From: Sphingomonas sabuli
GTDB lineage: Bacteria; Pseudomonadota; Alphaproteobacteria; Sphingomonadales; Sphingomonadaceae
Direction of reading: 5' to 3'
Assembly (NCBI RefSeq): GCF_014352855.1
Contig: NZ_CP060697.1
Span: 248,001-312,000, forward strand
DNA: 64,000 nucleotides
Shown: piece by piece, positions 35,163 to 44,340 of the stretch
How positions within the stretch are numbered: the stretch's first letter is position 1
Layout: the number at the start of each line of letters is the position of its first letter
Made by a program: the position numbers and the translations under genes
Notes under the pieces: model-generated
Told to the model about the DNA's origin: nothing
The model's database searches: none
Seen by the model: only the letters and a program-made list of their open reading frames with translations

Positions 35163-36422
35163 ATGCGCCAGCTTCATTTTCATCGCCGCACGTTTCTCGC
35201 GGCCGGCGCGGCATCGGCGGCGCTGTCGGCGCTGACCGGGCGCGCCGCCGCGGCGATTACCGAACAAGCGGCGCCGATGGCCCTGCCGCCGCCAATCACC
35301 CGCGCCGAGCGGCTGGCGCGGATCGGACGGGCGCAGGCGCTGATGGCGTCCAGCGGGATCGGTGCCGTGCTGATCGAATCTGGGCCGAGCCTCGATTACT
35401 TTACCGGCATCCAGTGGTGGCGCTCCGAACGGCTGACCGCCGTCGTCATCCCGGCGCAGGGCGACCCGATCGTCGTCACCCCGTTTTTCGAAGGTCCGAC
35501 TATCCGCGAGATGCTTGCGGTCCCGGCCGAGGTTCGCACCTGGCAGGAGGATGAAGAGCCGCTGAAACTCGTCGCCGACTTCCTCCGTGAAAAGGGCGTG
35601 GCCGGCGCCCCCATCGGGTTCGAAGAGACCAATCGCTTCTTCATCGCCGACCGCCTGCGGCAAGCATTGCCCGCGGCCAACATCGTTAGCGCCAATCCGG
35701 CGGTCCGGGCGCTGCGCATGATCAAGACGCCCGCGGAACTGGCGCTGATGCAGGCGGCGGCCGACATCACGCTAAGCGCCTATCGAACTATCGCGCCGCA
35801 GATTCGCGAGGGGATGACTCCCGCCGAAATCGACAGACTTTACGTCGCCGCGGTCACCGCGTTGGGCGGAAAGACCGATGGCGGGCTGATCTTGCTGGGC
35901 GAAGCGGCCGCCTATCCGCACGGCTCCGGCAAGCCGCAGCACGTCCGCAAGGGCGAAGTCGTGCTGCTCGACTGCGGCTGCGATGTGCACGGTTATCAGT
36001 CCGATATTTCGCGCACCTTCGTGTTCGGCGCCGACCCGTCGGTCGAACAGCGCAAGGTGTGGGACCAGATGCGCCGCGGCATGGACATCGCGATGGCGGC
36101 GGCCAAGGTCGGCGCGCCCGCCGGTTCGGTCGATGACGCGGTCCGCAGCGCGTACGAAAGCTGGGGCTATGGCCCGCGCTACAAGCTGCCCGGCACGTCG
36201 CATCGCACGGGTCACGGCATCGGCATGGAAGGCCATGAACCGATCAATCTGGTCCATGGCGAAGCCACCCCGCTGGCGCCGGGCATGTGCTTTTCCAACG
36301 AGCCCGGCATCTACCTTCCGGGCAAGTTCGGCATCCGGCTGGAGGATTGCTTCCACATGACCGCAACGGGGCCGCGCTGGTTCACGCAGCCGCCGCCGTC
36401 GATCGACCAGCCGTTCGGCTGA
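35163..36422 (+). CDS. M24-family Xaa-Pro peptidase with Tat-like signal
   Basis: This 419-residue protein has an N-terminal HRRTFLAAGAASAALSAL signal with twin arginines, suggesting Tat export. An N-terminal creatinase-like domain is followed by the pita-bread catalytic domain. The dinuclear metal ligands are visible in LDCGCDVHGYQSDISRTF, HRTGHGIGMEGHEP and NEPGIYLPGKFGIRLED. It should remove N-terminal residues preceding proline from periplasmic peptides. The following symporter, 62 bp on, could import products. Confidence 0.9.
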   Translation: MRQLHFHRRTFLAAGAASAALSALTGRAAAAITEQAAPMALPPPITRAERLARIGRAQALMASSGIGAVLIESGPSLDYFTGIQWWRSERLTAVVIPAQGDPIVVTPFFEGPTIREMLAVPAEVRTWQEDEEPLKLVADFLREKGVAGAPIGFEETNRFFIADRLRQALPAANIVSANPAVRALRMIKTPAELALMQAAADITLSAYRTIAPQIREGMTPAEIDRLYVAAVTALGGKTDGGLILLGEAAAYPHGSGKPQHVRKGEVVLLDCGCDVHGYQSDISRTFVFGADPSVEQRKVWDQMRRGMDIAMAAAKVGAPAGSVDDAVRSAYESWGYGPRYKLPGTSHRTGHGIGMEGHEPINLVHGEATPLAPGMCFSNEPGIYLPGKFGIRLEDCFHMTATGPRWFTQPPPSIDQPFG

Positions 36423-36484
36423 GCATTTGACACCGCGCGGCGCGCTCCGCAAAGCCGCTGCCTGAGGCAATAGGGGGAGTGATC

Positions 36485-37792
36485 ATGGTCGAAGCGGAGG
36501 AGAAACGCGGCCTCAGCCTGCAATGGCAGATGCTGGTCGGCTTCCTCGTCGGCCTGATCGCCGGCCTCATCGTCTACTCGACGTCGCAGGGCGCGCCCTG
36601 GGTCGAAACGGTCACGACCTATATCACTCAGCCGATCGGGCAGGTGTTCCTGCGCCTGCTGTTCATGCTCGTCATCCCGTTGCTGTTTTCGGCACTGGTG
36701 GTCGGCATCTCGGAAATGGGCGAAATCCGCTCGCTCAAGCGTGTCGGGATCCGGACCCTGCTGTATACGGTCGTCGTCTCGTCGATCGCGGTCGCCGTCA
36801 GCCTGGCGGTGGTCAATTTGCTGCAGCCGGGGGCAGGCGTCGATCGCTCGGCTGCGAGCGAACTGCTGGCCGCGCAGGGCGAACGCGCCGGGGCGATCAT
36901 CCAGACCGGCGCCGAACAGCCGTCGGGCATCGATGCCTTCGTCACGATCATCCCCAACAACCTTGTCGAAGTGATGGGGTCGAACAGCTCGATCCTGTCG
37001 GTAATGTTCTTCGCCTTGTTCTTCGGCATCGGCCTGCTGCTCACCGACACGCCCAATTCGCGCAAGCTGCAGAACGGCTTCGAAGGCCTGTTCGACGTGA
37101 CGATGCGGCTGATCCTGATCGTCATCAAGCTGGCGCCGATCGCGGTCGCCTGTTTCATGTTCAACCTTGCCGCCTTGTTCGGCTGGGACTTGCTGATCCG
37201 GCTGTCCGCCTACGTCGGCGTCGTGTTGCTGGCGCTGGGCATCCAGATGTTCCTCGTCTTCCCGGCCCTGCTCGCGACGCTGGGGAAGAAGAATCCGCTG
37301 ACCTTCTTCCGCCAGACCCAGGAAGCCAGCGTGATGGCTTTTTCCACCGCGTCGTCGAACGCGACGCTGCCGACCGCGCTGCGCGTGGCGGACGAAAATC
37401 TCAAGCTGCCGCGGCGCATCTCGCGTTTCGTCCTGACCATCGGCGCGACCGCCAACCAGAACGGCACTGCGATGTTCGAAGGCGTCACCGTACTGTTCCT
37501 CGCCCAGTTCTTCGGCGTCGAACTGAGCCTGTGGCAGCAGATCACCGTGATGCTGGTGTGCATCCTTGGTGGCATCGGCACAGCGGGTGTTCCTGCTGGA
37601 TCCCTGCCGGTGGTGGCGCTGATCCTGGCGATGGTCGGGATCGAACCGCAGGCCATCGCCATCGTGCTCGGCGTCGATCGTTTCCTCGACATGTGCCGGA
37701 CCACGCTCAATGTCGTCGGCGACCTCGTCTGTGCGCAGGTCATTTCGGCGGCCGAACCCGAAGACCTGCCAGTGAAAGCCCAGACTGCCTGA
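36485..37792 (+). CDS. Dicarboxylate/amino acid:cation symporter (DAACS family)
   Basis: This 435-residue protein is a GltPh/DctA-type elevator transporter. It has eight membrane helices plus two hairpins, with AFSTASSNATLPTALRVA in the first hairpin, the unwound-helix motif GATANQNGTAMFEG, the second hairpin GGIGTAGVPAGSLPV, and VDRFLDMCRTTLNVVGD in helix 8. The last Asp and Arg suggest acidic substrates such as glutamate, aspartate or C4-dicarboxylates. The stop shares one base with the kdsD start (TGATG). Confidence 0.92.
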   Translation: MVEAEEKRGLSLQWQMLVGFLVGLIAGLIVYSTSQGAPWVETVTTYITQPIGQVFLRLLFMLVIPLLFSALVVGISEMGEIRSLKRVGIRTLLYTVVVSSIAVAVSLAVVNLLQPGAGVDRSAASELLAAQGERAGAIIQTGAEQPSGIDAFVTIIPNNLVEVMGSNSSILSVMFFALFFGIGLLLTDTPNSRKLQNGFEGLFDVTMRLILIVIKLAPIAVACFMFNLAALFGWDLLIRLSAYVGVVLLALGIQMFLVFPALLATLGKKNPLTFFRQTQEASVMAFSTASSNATLPTALRVADENLKLPRRISRFVLTIGATANQNGTAMFEGVTVLFLAQFFGVELSLWQQITVMLVCILGGIGTAGVPAGSLPVVALILAMVGIEPQAIAIVLGVDRFLDMCRTTLNVVGDLVCAQVISAAEPEDLPVKAQTA

Positions 37793-38754
37793 TGACCGAT
37801 ACCAGTACGCTCGAATTCGGCCGCAACATCCTGCACGACGAGGCGCGCGCGCTGGATGCGCTCGCCGACGACCTTGGCGAGGAATTCTCAAGAGCCATCG
37901 ATCTTCTCCTCGACATGTCGGGCAAGCTGATCGTCGCCGGGCTGGGCAAATCGGGCCATGTCGCGCGCAAGATCGCCGCGACCTTCGCCTCGACCGGGAC
38001 CACCGCCACCTTCCTGCACCTGGCTGAGGCGATCCACGGCGACCTTGGCATCGCGGCCAGCGGCGATGTCGCGATCCTCATCTCCTTGTCGGGCAACACG
38101 GCGGAGCTCGAACCGGTGATCGACCATCTCGAGGCGGTCAATATCCCGATCATCGCCATCACCGGCGCGCCCAATTCCATGCTCGGCCAGGCGGCAGCGG
38201 CGCCGTTGATCCTGCCGCATTGGCCGGAAGTGGGGCCTGAATCGGTGGCCCCGACGACCTCGACGACGATGAGCCTCGCGCTGGGCGATGCGCTGGCGAT
38301 GACCGTCATGCGGCAAAAGGGGTTCACGCGGACCGACTTCGGCCGGCTGCACCCCGGCGGGACGTTAGGCGCGCGGTTGAAGCCGGTGCGCCGGCTGATG
38401 CATTCCGGCCGGCAGCTGCCGCTGACCGACGCCGAAAGTTCGATGCACGAAGCGGTCGTGGTGATGACCGAAAAGCGGCTCGGCGTCGTCGGCGTGACCG
38501 ATGAAGGCGGGCGACTGGTCGGGGTCATCACCGACGGCGACTTGCGGCGCAATATCGAGCGCGGTCTGGACCACAGCGCCGCCGAATTCATGACCGTGGA
38601 TCCGAAGACGGTGACTCCGGACTCGCTCGTCGCCGACGCGCTCGAACTGTTCGAGGAATATAAGATCACCGCGCTGTTCGTGGTCGAGGAAAGCGACGAC
38701 GGACCGCGTCCGGTCGGCGTCCTCCACATCCACGATTGCCCCGTCGTCCTGTGA
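37792..38754 (+). CDS. kdsD: Arabinose-5-phosphate isomerase (KdsD/KpsF family)
   Basis: KdsD makes D-arabinose-5-phosphate, the precursor for KDO. The 320-residue protein has a SIS domain (VAGLGKSGHVARKIAATFASTG, ISLSGNTAEL, TTMSLALGDALAMT, GRLHPGGTLG) and two C-terminal CBS domains. It begins the run kdsD-kdsB-HAD-kdsA-glycosyltransferase, in which most neighbours overlap by 4 bp. Confidence 0.94.
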   Translation: MTDTSTLEFGRNILHDEARALDALADDLGEEFSRAIDLLLDMSGKLIVAGLGKSGHVARKIAATFASTGTTATFLHLAEAIHGDLGIAASGDVAILISLSGNTAELEPVIDHLEAVNIPIIAITGAPNSMLGQAAAAPLILPHWPEVGPESVAPTTSTTMSLALGDALAMTVMRQKGFTRTDFGRLHPGGTLGARLKPVRRLMHSGRQLPLTDAESSMHEAVVVMTEKRLGVVGVTDEGGRLVGVITDGDLRRNIERGLDHSAAEFMTVDPKTVTPDSLVADALELFEEYKITALFVVEESDDGPRPVGVLHIHDCPVVL

Positions 38755-39545
38755 AGGTCGCGGCGCTGATCCCGGCGCGGTTCGCGTCCAGCCGCTATCC
38801 CGGAAAGCCGCTGGTCGAACTGCGCGGCGCGGGCGGTCACGGCAAGCCGCTCATCCGCCGCAGTTTCGAAGCGGCGCAACGCGTCCACGGGCTGGATTCG
38901 ATCCACGTCGTGACCGACGATGCCCGCATCGCCGAGGCTTGCGCGGCCTTCGGCGCACCGGTGCTCATGACGTCGGAGGACGCGCGCAACGGCACCGAGC
39001 GCTGCGCCGAGGCGCTCGACCAGCTGGACGGCGCGGACGTCGTCGTGAACATCCAGGGCGACGCGCTGCTCACCCCGGCCCATTTCGTCGAAGCGCTGGT
39101 CGAACGGATGCGCGGCGGCAAAGCCGATGTCGCGACCCCGGCCATGCGCATGCGCAGCAGCGAAGCGCGCATGCTGCAGGACGAGGAGCGGGCCGGTCGG
39201 GTCGGCGGCACGTCCGTCGTCACCGACAGCCGCGGCCGTGCGCTCTATTTTTCGAAGCGTTTGATCCCGCACCTGCCCAAGGGTTCGCTCGACGGCGACA
39301 TGTCGCCCGTCCGCCTCCACATCGGCGTCTACGCCTATACGCCGTCGGCGCTGGCCGCATATGCCGACACCCCGCCGTCGGAGCTTGAGTTGCTCGAAGG
39401 ACTGGAACAGCTGCGGTTCCTGACCGCCGGCATCGCCATCGACGTGGTCGACGTACAGCCGCCCGCCTTTGCCTTGCGCGAGCTCAATAACCCCGAGGAC
39501 GTCGACCCGATCGAGCAGGCGCTGGCGGAGGCCGGCTTCGAATGA
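38751..39545 (+). CDS. kdsB: 3-deoxy-manno-octulosonate cytidylyltransferase
   Basis: KdsB activates KDO as CMP-KDO for transfer to lipid A. The 264-residue protein starts VKVAALIPARFASSRYPGKPL, contains NGTERCAEA, NIQGDALL and HIGVYAYTPSAL. The GTG at 38751 forms a GTGA overlap with the kdsD stop; a TTG 15 bases earlier is possible but less likely. Confidence 0.95.
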   Translation: MKVAALIPARFASSRYPGKPLVELRGAGGHGKPLIRRSFEAAQRVHGLDSIHVVTDDARIAEACAAFGAPVLMTSEDARNGTERCAEALDQLDGADVVVNIQGDALLTPAHFVEALVERMRGGKADVATPAMRMRSSEARMLQDEERAGRVGGTSVVTDSRGRALYFSKRLIPHLPKGSLDGDMSPVRLHIGVYAYTPSALAAYADTPPSELELLEGLEQLRFLTAGIAIDVVDVQPPAFALRELNNPEDVDPIEQALAEAGFE

Positions 39546-40342
39546 CCCTGGACGACGTGGAGGACCGCTACCCGGTCATCCTTTGCGACATCTGGGGCGT
39601 CATCCATGACGGGGTGAAGCTCTATCCCGGTGCCGCGGCGCGGCTGCGCAAGTGGCGGGACGCGGGCAAGCGCACGATCCTCATCACCAACGCCCCGCGA
39701 ACCGCGGACGCGGTGGGCGAACAGCTGCGGACCCTCGGTCTCGACGCGGACCTGTGGGCCGGGATCGCGACCAGCGGCGAAGCGGGCATCGCCCGTTTGA
39801 CCAGCCCGCCGCGACCGGTCGGCTTCATGGGCACGGAACGCGATGCGATGATCCTGCAGGATCGCGGTGTCCTCCTGGCCGAAGGCGATGATTTCGACGA
39901 ACTTGCCTGCTCCGGCCTCGATGGGCTCCGCATGCGCGTTGCCGACTACGAACCGCAGCTTCAGCAGATCAAGGCCCGCGACGTGCTGCTGCACTGTCTC
40001 AACCCGGACCGGATGGTCATTCGCGGGGGCACGCCGGAACCGTGCGCCGGCGCCATCGCCGATCGCTACCTTGAACTGGGCGGCCGGGTCGAATGGTACG
40101 GCAAGCCCTATCCGGCCATCTATGCCCACGCGTTCCAGATCGCCGGCAACCCGCCGCGCGCGGACATGCTAGCCGTCGGCGACAGCCTGCAAACCGACAT
40201 TCTCGGCGCGGCCAAGGCGGGGCTGGATACCGTCTATCTGACCGGCGGGATTGCGCAGGGGCAGGGCATTCCGGACGAATTTTACACCGCAAACGGGCTT
40301 GGCGACTGGCGACCGGTGGCGGTTGTCGATTCCCTGCACTAA
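39542..40342 (+). CDS. HAD-superfamily class IIA protein (TIGR01459 type) in KDO operon
   Basis: This 266-residue protein has HAD motifs: the nucleophile Asp16 in ILCDIWGVIHDG, ILITNAPRT (motif II), a lysine in WYGKPYPAIY and ADMLAVGDSLQTDILGA (motif IV). Class IIA is inferred from cap position. The residue two after the nucleophile is Trp18 instead of the aspartate used by most HAD phosphatases. It is embedded between kdsB and kdsA where a KdsC-type phosphatase is expected, and shares an ATGA overlap with kdsB. Whether it dephosphorylates KDO-8-phosphate is open. Confidence 0.8.
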   Translation: MTLDDVEDRYPVILCDIWGVIHDGVKLYPGAAARLRKWRDAGKRTILITNAPRTADAVGEQLRTLGLDADLWAGIATSGEAGIARLTSPPRPVGFMGTERDAMILQDRGVLLAEGDDFDELACSGLDGLRMRVADYEPQLQQIKARDVLLHCLNPDRMVIRGGTPEPCAGAIADRYLELGGRVEWYGKPYPAIYAHAFQIAGNPPRADMLAVGDSLQTDILGAAKAGLDTVYLTGGIAQGQGIPDEFYTANGLGDWRPVAVVDSLH

Positions 40343-40351
40343 ATAGCCCGC

Positions 40352-41203
40352 ATGAAATTGCTTGGACATGACGTCGGCCTCGACCGGCCCTTCTTCCTCA
40401 TCGCCGGCCCGTGCGTGGTCGAAAGCGAAGAACTACAGCTGCGCACGGCGGAACGGCTGAAGGCGATCGCCGACAAGCTCGGCATTTTCTTCATCTTCAA
40501 GTCCAGCTTCGACAAGGCCAACCGTTCGTCGGACAAAAGCTTTCGCGGCCCGGGCATGGATGAAGGGCTGAAGGTGTTGCAGACGGTGCGCGAAAAGATC
40601 GGCGTGCCTGTCCTGACCGACGTCCACGACATTCCGCAGATCGCGCCGGTGGCCCAGGCGGTCGACGTGCTGCAGACGCCCGCCTTCCTCGCCCGCCAGA
40701 CCGACTTCATCCACGCGGTCGCTGCCAGCGGCCGGCCGGTCAACATCAAGAAGGCACAGTTCATGGCGCCGGGCGACATGAAGAACGTGGTCGACAAGGC
40801 CCGCAACGCCGCCAGCGCGGCCGGAGTGACCGACGACACGATTATGGTGTGCGAACGCGGCGCGTCGTTCGGGTACAACAACCTGGTTTCCGACATGCGC
40901 AGCCTGGCGATCATGCGCGAAACCGGCTGTCCGGTGGTGTTCGACGCCACGCACTCGGTGCAGTTGCCAGGCGGGCAGGGGGCCAGTTCGGGCGGACAGC
41001 GCGAACATGTGCCCGTGCTGGCCCGAGCGGCCGTCGCGACCGGCATCAGCGGCCTGTTCATGGAAACCCATCCGGACCCGGCCAATGCGCTGTCGGACGG
41101 TCCCAACGCCTGGCCGCTCGACCGGATGGAAGCGCTGCTGACCACGTTGGTCGCCATCGACCGCACGGTGAAGGAAGCGGGTTTCGAAGAGTCGTCGCTT
41201 TGA
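40352..41203 (+). CDS. kdsA: 3-deoxy-8-phosphooctulonate synthase
   Basis: KdsA condenses PEP with arabinose-5-phosphate to KDO-8-phosphate. The 283-residue TIM barrel shows [58 protein letters not shown] and [14 protein letters not shown]. It is separated from the HAD gene by only 9 bp and overlaps the next start as TTGA. It is a complete family-length protein. Confidence 0.97.
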   Translation: MKLLGHDVGLDRPFFLIAGPCVVESEELQLRTAERLKAIADKLGIFFIFKSSFDKANRSSDKSFRGPGMDEGLKVLQTVREKIGVPVLTDVHDIPQIAPVAQAVDVLQTPAFLARQTDFIHAVAASGRPVNIKKAQFMAPGDMKNVVDKARNAASAAGVTDDTIMVCERGASFGYNNLVSDMRSLAIMRETGCPVVFDATHSVQLPGGQGASSGGQREHVPVLARAAVATGISGLFMETHPDPANALSDGPNAWPLDRMEALLTTLVAIDRTVKEAGFEESSL

Positions 41204-42075
41204 AGCCGACGGTCTTCATCCAGGCCAACGACCGCCAGCTTCTCGGCGCGAAAATCTCCGCCCACAGCTTTCGCCGCAACGCCCGCGATCCCGGGAGCTT
41301 CGACGTCAGAATCCTCGAGGTCCGCGATTTCCCGCGACTGATGGATGACAGCCGGACGATCCTTCGCGCCGGTACCGTTCGCCAGTGGGACCCGGACGAT
41401 TTGCAAAGCTTCACGCCGCTGCGCTTCTACCCGCCGCAGGCGATGGGTTTCGACGGCATCGCGCTGGTCACCGACCCCGACGTCTTCGCGCTTGGCGATG
41501 CGGGCGAATTGTTTGGCCGCGACCTTGGCGGCAAGGCCATCTGGGCGGTGCCGCGGCCCGGCCACAACAAGCAGGCCGATTATATCGCGACCTCGGTCAT
41601 GCTGCTTGATTGCGCGAAGCTCCGCCACTGGGACTTCGACCGCGATCTGGACGACTTGTTCGCCCACAAGTTCGACTATGTCGACTGGATCGAACTCAAG
41701 CGCGAGGACCGGTCGACAATCGGCAACCTCGAGCCCGAATGGAACCACTTCGACACGCTGACGCCCGCGACCAAGCTATTGCACACGACCAAGCGCCGCA
41801 CCCAGCCGTGGAAGACGGGCCTGCCCGTCGATTTCACGCTACGCCGCAGCTGGCCGGTGGATATGCTCAACAAATTGCTGATGCGATACGCGCCGCATCC
41901 CGATCCGAACCAGGAAGCTTTGGTCTTCTCGCTACTCGCCGAATTGTATGACTCGGGCGAGGTGACGAAGGCGGAACTGGACCGGGAAATGGCGGCCAAC
42001 CACATCCGCCACGACAGCCCGGCGCTGATCGACCGCTATCGCGGCTGGGATGCGCAGCGGGCGCTCGCCGCCTAA
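41200..42075 (+). CDS. Putative GT-A-type glycosyltransferase of unrecognised family
   Basis: This 291-residue soluble protein begins [19 protein letters not shown] and contains the pattern [15 protein letters not shown] followed by [11 protein letters not shown], where DPD looks like the metal-binding DxD motif of GT-A glycosyltransferases such as family 8. Aromatic and basic residues are frequent in the second half ([30 protein letters not shown]). The TTG start is inferred from a TTGA overlap with kdsA; the first internal ATG at 41341 would remove the N-terminal strand. Context suggests lipopolysaccharide or other KDO-containing glycan synthesis. I do not recognise the exact family. Confidence 0.6.
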   Translation: MKPTVFIQANDRQLLGAKISAHSFRRNARDPGSFDVRILEVRDFPRLMDDSRTILRAGTVRQWDPDDLQSFTPLRFYPPQAMGFDGIALVTDPDVFALGDAGELFGRDLGGKAIWAVPRPGHNKQADYIATSVMLLDCAKLRHWDFDRDLDDLFAHKFDYVDWIELKREDRSTIGNLEPEWNHFDTLTPATKLLHTTKRRTQPWKTGLPVDFTLRRSWPVDMLNKLLMRYAPHPDPNQEALVFSLLAELYDSGEVTKAELDREMAANHIRHDSPALIDRYRGWDAQRALAA

Positions 42076-43004
42076 AGCAGGGCGCGGACCGCCGCGACTG
42101 CGGTCGCCAACGGGTCGCAATTCAACTTGCCGCTTCGCGGTGCATCGATCGTCCCCACGAGGCCGGCGGCCTGGACGCCGGTCCAGAAGCGGCGAATATC
42201 GCGCACCGGCACGGGTAGTCCCGACCCGTAGAAGAACCGGCCCGCCAGCGTTTGTTGCGGCAGGACCAGCCCGACCGGCTTGCCCGTTGCAATCGCGTCG
42301 GAAACCATGGCCACGCTGTCCGCGGTAACGTGGATTTCATCGGCGTCCTTCAACAGCACGGAATAGCGCGGCAGGCCCTTGCGCAGGTTGAGTGCGGCAA
42401 GCGCCTCCGGATCGGTCCGCGCGCTGCCGCAGCCGATCAGCGTGCCCGGAATCGCCTCGAGATAGGCCGCGGCCTCCGCGACGATCGCGGGCGTGAGCCG
42501 CCACATGAAGGTATCGCCGCCGACAAGCAGCAAGCGATGGGGGCGCGGCAGGGCCTTTAGCCATTCGCGCTCCCTCGACGTCGGCTTGACCGGGGTCACG
42601 GTGCTGATCCCGACGGGCAGCCGGATGACGTTGGACCGTGCCGGCACGTCATATTGCGGTGTAGTGATGACAAGGTCGAAATTGCGCGGATCGAGGCGTG
42701 GATTGCCCAGGCGAACCAGCTTCACCATGCCGCCGGAAGCCTTGCGGATGGCCAGCGCGACGGGGGCGCTGCGATTGCCGATGCCAAGGACCAAGTCCGG
42801 CCACGGGGGCGCGATCTCGTCGCGCGATTCCTTGTCCAGGCTGGCCAGCGACTCTCCCAGAAGCGCAGGGCGAAGGCGGCGCAGCTGCGTGTAGCGCAGT
42901 TCGATGGCTCGGAACGGAAGGCCCAGCGCCTCCGCCAGACGCAGAAGCTGATTGTTGTCGCCCGTTTTCTCCCCCAGTAGGACCCAGATGCGCGCGCGCG
43001 TCAT
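42072..43004 (-). CDS. ELM1-family putative glycosyltransferase
   Basis: This 310-residue protein belongs to the group named after plant mitochondrial-fission ELM1, which in bacteria looks like a GT-B-type sugar transferase. It begins RARIWVLLGEKTGDNNQLLRLA and has LVLGIGNRSAPVAL, LLVGGDTFMWRL and DEIHVTADSVAMVSDAI, the last resembling a nucleotide-sugar binding site. The ATG overlaps the flippase stop as ATGA, so the pair is coupled. It converges with the KDO operon by a 4-bp overlap. Confidence 0.75.
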   Translation of the reverse strand: MTRARIWVLLGEKTGDNNQLLRLAEALGLPFRAIELRYTQLRRLRPALLGESLASLDKESRDEIAPPWPDLVLGIGNRSAPVALAIRKASGGMVKLVRLGNPRLDPRNFDLVITTPQYDVPARSNVIRLPVGISTVTPVKPTSREREWLKALPRPHRLLLVGGDTFMWRLTPAIVAEAAAYLEAIPGTLIGCGSARTDPEALAALNLRKGLPRYSVLLKDADEIHVTADSVAMVSDAIATGKPVGLVLPQQTLAGRFFYGSGLPVPVRDIRRFWTGVQAAGLVGTIDAPRSGKLNCDPLATAVAAVRALL

Positions 43005-44305
43005 GCCGGGCGGATCCGCCGGTACTCGCGCCACAGTTGCGCGGCCAGCAGCGTGACGAAGATTCCGGTGGCGATGACGAAGGCGGCGGCCGCGCCCTGC
43101 ACGCCATATTGCCACGCCAGGGGCGCGACGATCGCAAAATAGACGATGGTGCCGCCGATCCGGGCCTTGAGCGGACCGGCCGAGCGGCCGAGCGAGTAGA
43201 GCATCGGTTCAAACGGAAAGGACAGCATCGCCAGCATCGGGGCGAGCACCAAGACGATCAGCACCGGATAGGCCGGGGCGAATTGCGCGCCGAAGATCAG
43301 CTTGATCAGCGCTTCGCCCGCAACCACCACCAACAAGACCGACAGGACACCGAAGATCGCCGCCAGCGCCGCGCCGCGCAGCATCAGCTTCCACGGCCGC
43401 TTGGTCCGCGTGTCCAGCTTCATCACTTCGGGATAGAAAGCGCGGGCCATCAGGTCGGTGGGCTTTTGCGCGCTGTCGGACAGCGTCGCCGCGACCCGGT
43501 AGAAGGCCGCGCTCGCAGGGCCGAGCAGGCCGCCGACGATCAGCCGTGCCACCGGTCCCCAGGCGGCGGTCAGGCTGGAAGTCAGGTTGACCCGGATGGC
43601 GAATTTCCACGCGCCCTGCAGCGGATGCGGGTTGAGCGTCGGCCGCAGCGCGTCGGACATGTCCCGTCGCTTCAGCTCGCGCACGGTCAACCACCACATG
43701 AACAGATCGCCGCCCATGTCGGTTACCCACCAGATCAGCAGGTAGATTTCGAACGGCGCGTCATTGAGGAAGGCGATGCCGGCAAAGATTGCCCGCGCGA
43801 TCGGGTAGGCGATGCCGCCCCAGCTGACGAGGTCGAACCGGTCGAGCGTTCGCAACACCCCGCTCGGAGTCATCGCCTGCATCGTGGGAATGACGGTGCA
43901 GTAAAGGACGCCCAGCCAGATGTAGTCGCGCGGGATTCCGAACCAGGTGCCGATCAGCGGCAGGATCGCCATCGCCGCGATCATTCCAAAGACGCCGCTG
44001 AGCATATCGAGCCCGAACGAGAAACCGGTCGCGACCTTGAAATCTTCCGGCCGTCCGGCGGCCAGTCCTTGCCCGCCATAACGGACGACGATCTGCCATG
44101 ACTGGAACTTGCTCAGGCTGCTTGCCGCCTGGGCGTAGCTGTGGATGAGGATCAGCAGGCCGAACATCATCACGCCCAGCGCCCGGCCGGTGAACGCCAG
44201 CGTCGCCACCGACGCGATCGCCGCAACGATGCGGGACGCGCCAAGGTAGCTGCTGTTCTTCAGCAGCGAGCGCATACTTTCGTCTTTGAACCAGTGCCGC
44301 ATCAT
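43001..44305 (-). CDS. Oligosaccharide flippase / polysaccharide biosynthesis protein (MOP superfamily)
   Basis: This 434-residue inner-membrane protein has about 12 helices. It starts with SLLKNSSYLGASRIVAAIAS and has FTGRALGVMMFGLLIL, typical of Wzx-like flippases that move lipid-linked glycans across the membrane. Substrate is unknown. It is cotranscribed with the ELM1-family gene and lies opposite the KDO genes, so export of a surface glycan is likely. Confidence 0.82.
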   Translation of the reverse strand: MMRHWFKDESMRSLLKNSSYLGASRIVAAIASVATLAFTGRALGVMMFGLLILIHSYAQAASSLSKFQSWQIVVRYGGQGLAAGRPEDFKVATGFSFGLDMLSGVFGMIAAMAILPLIGTWFGIPRDYIWLGVLYCTVIPTMQAMTPSGVLRTLDRFDLVSWGGIAYPIARAIFAGIAFLNDAPFEIYLLIWWVTDMGGDLFMWWLTVRELKRRDMSDALRPTLNPHPLQGAWKFAIRVNLTSSLTAAWGPVARLIVGGLLGPASAAFYRVAATLSDSAQKPTDLMARAFYPEVMKLDTRTKRPWKLMLRGAALAAIFGVLSVLLVVVAGEALIKLIFGAQFAPAYPVLIVLVLAPMLAMLSFPFEPMLYSLGRSAGPLKARIGGTIVYFAIVAPLAWQYGVQGAAAAFVIATGIFVTLLAAQLWREYRRIRPA

Positions 44306-44340
44306 CGCGGCGCTTAAGCGAAACCGGGCGGCCTAGCTAC

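Noticed and set aside
36427..36455. Promoter for the symporter starting with TTGACA
   Set aside because: The -35 is perfect but at 17 bases the -10 would be CAAAGC, too poor to call.
37792..41203. A mobile glycan island
   Set aside because: GC content and codon use of the KDO genes match the surroundings, and no mobility genes or repeats flank them.
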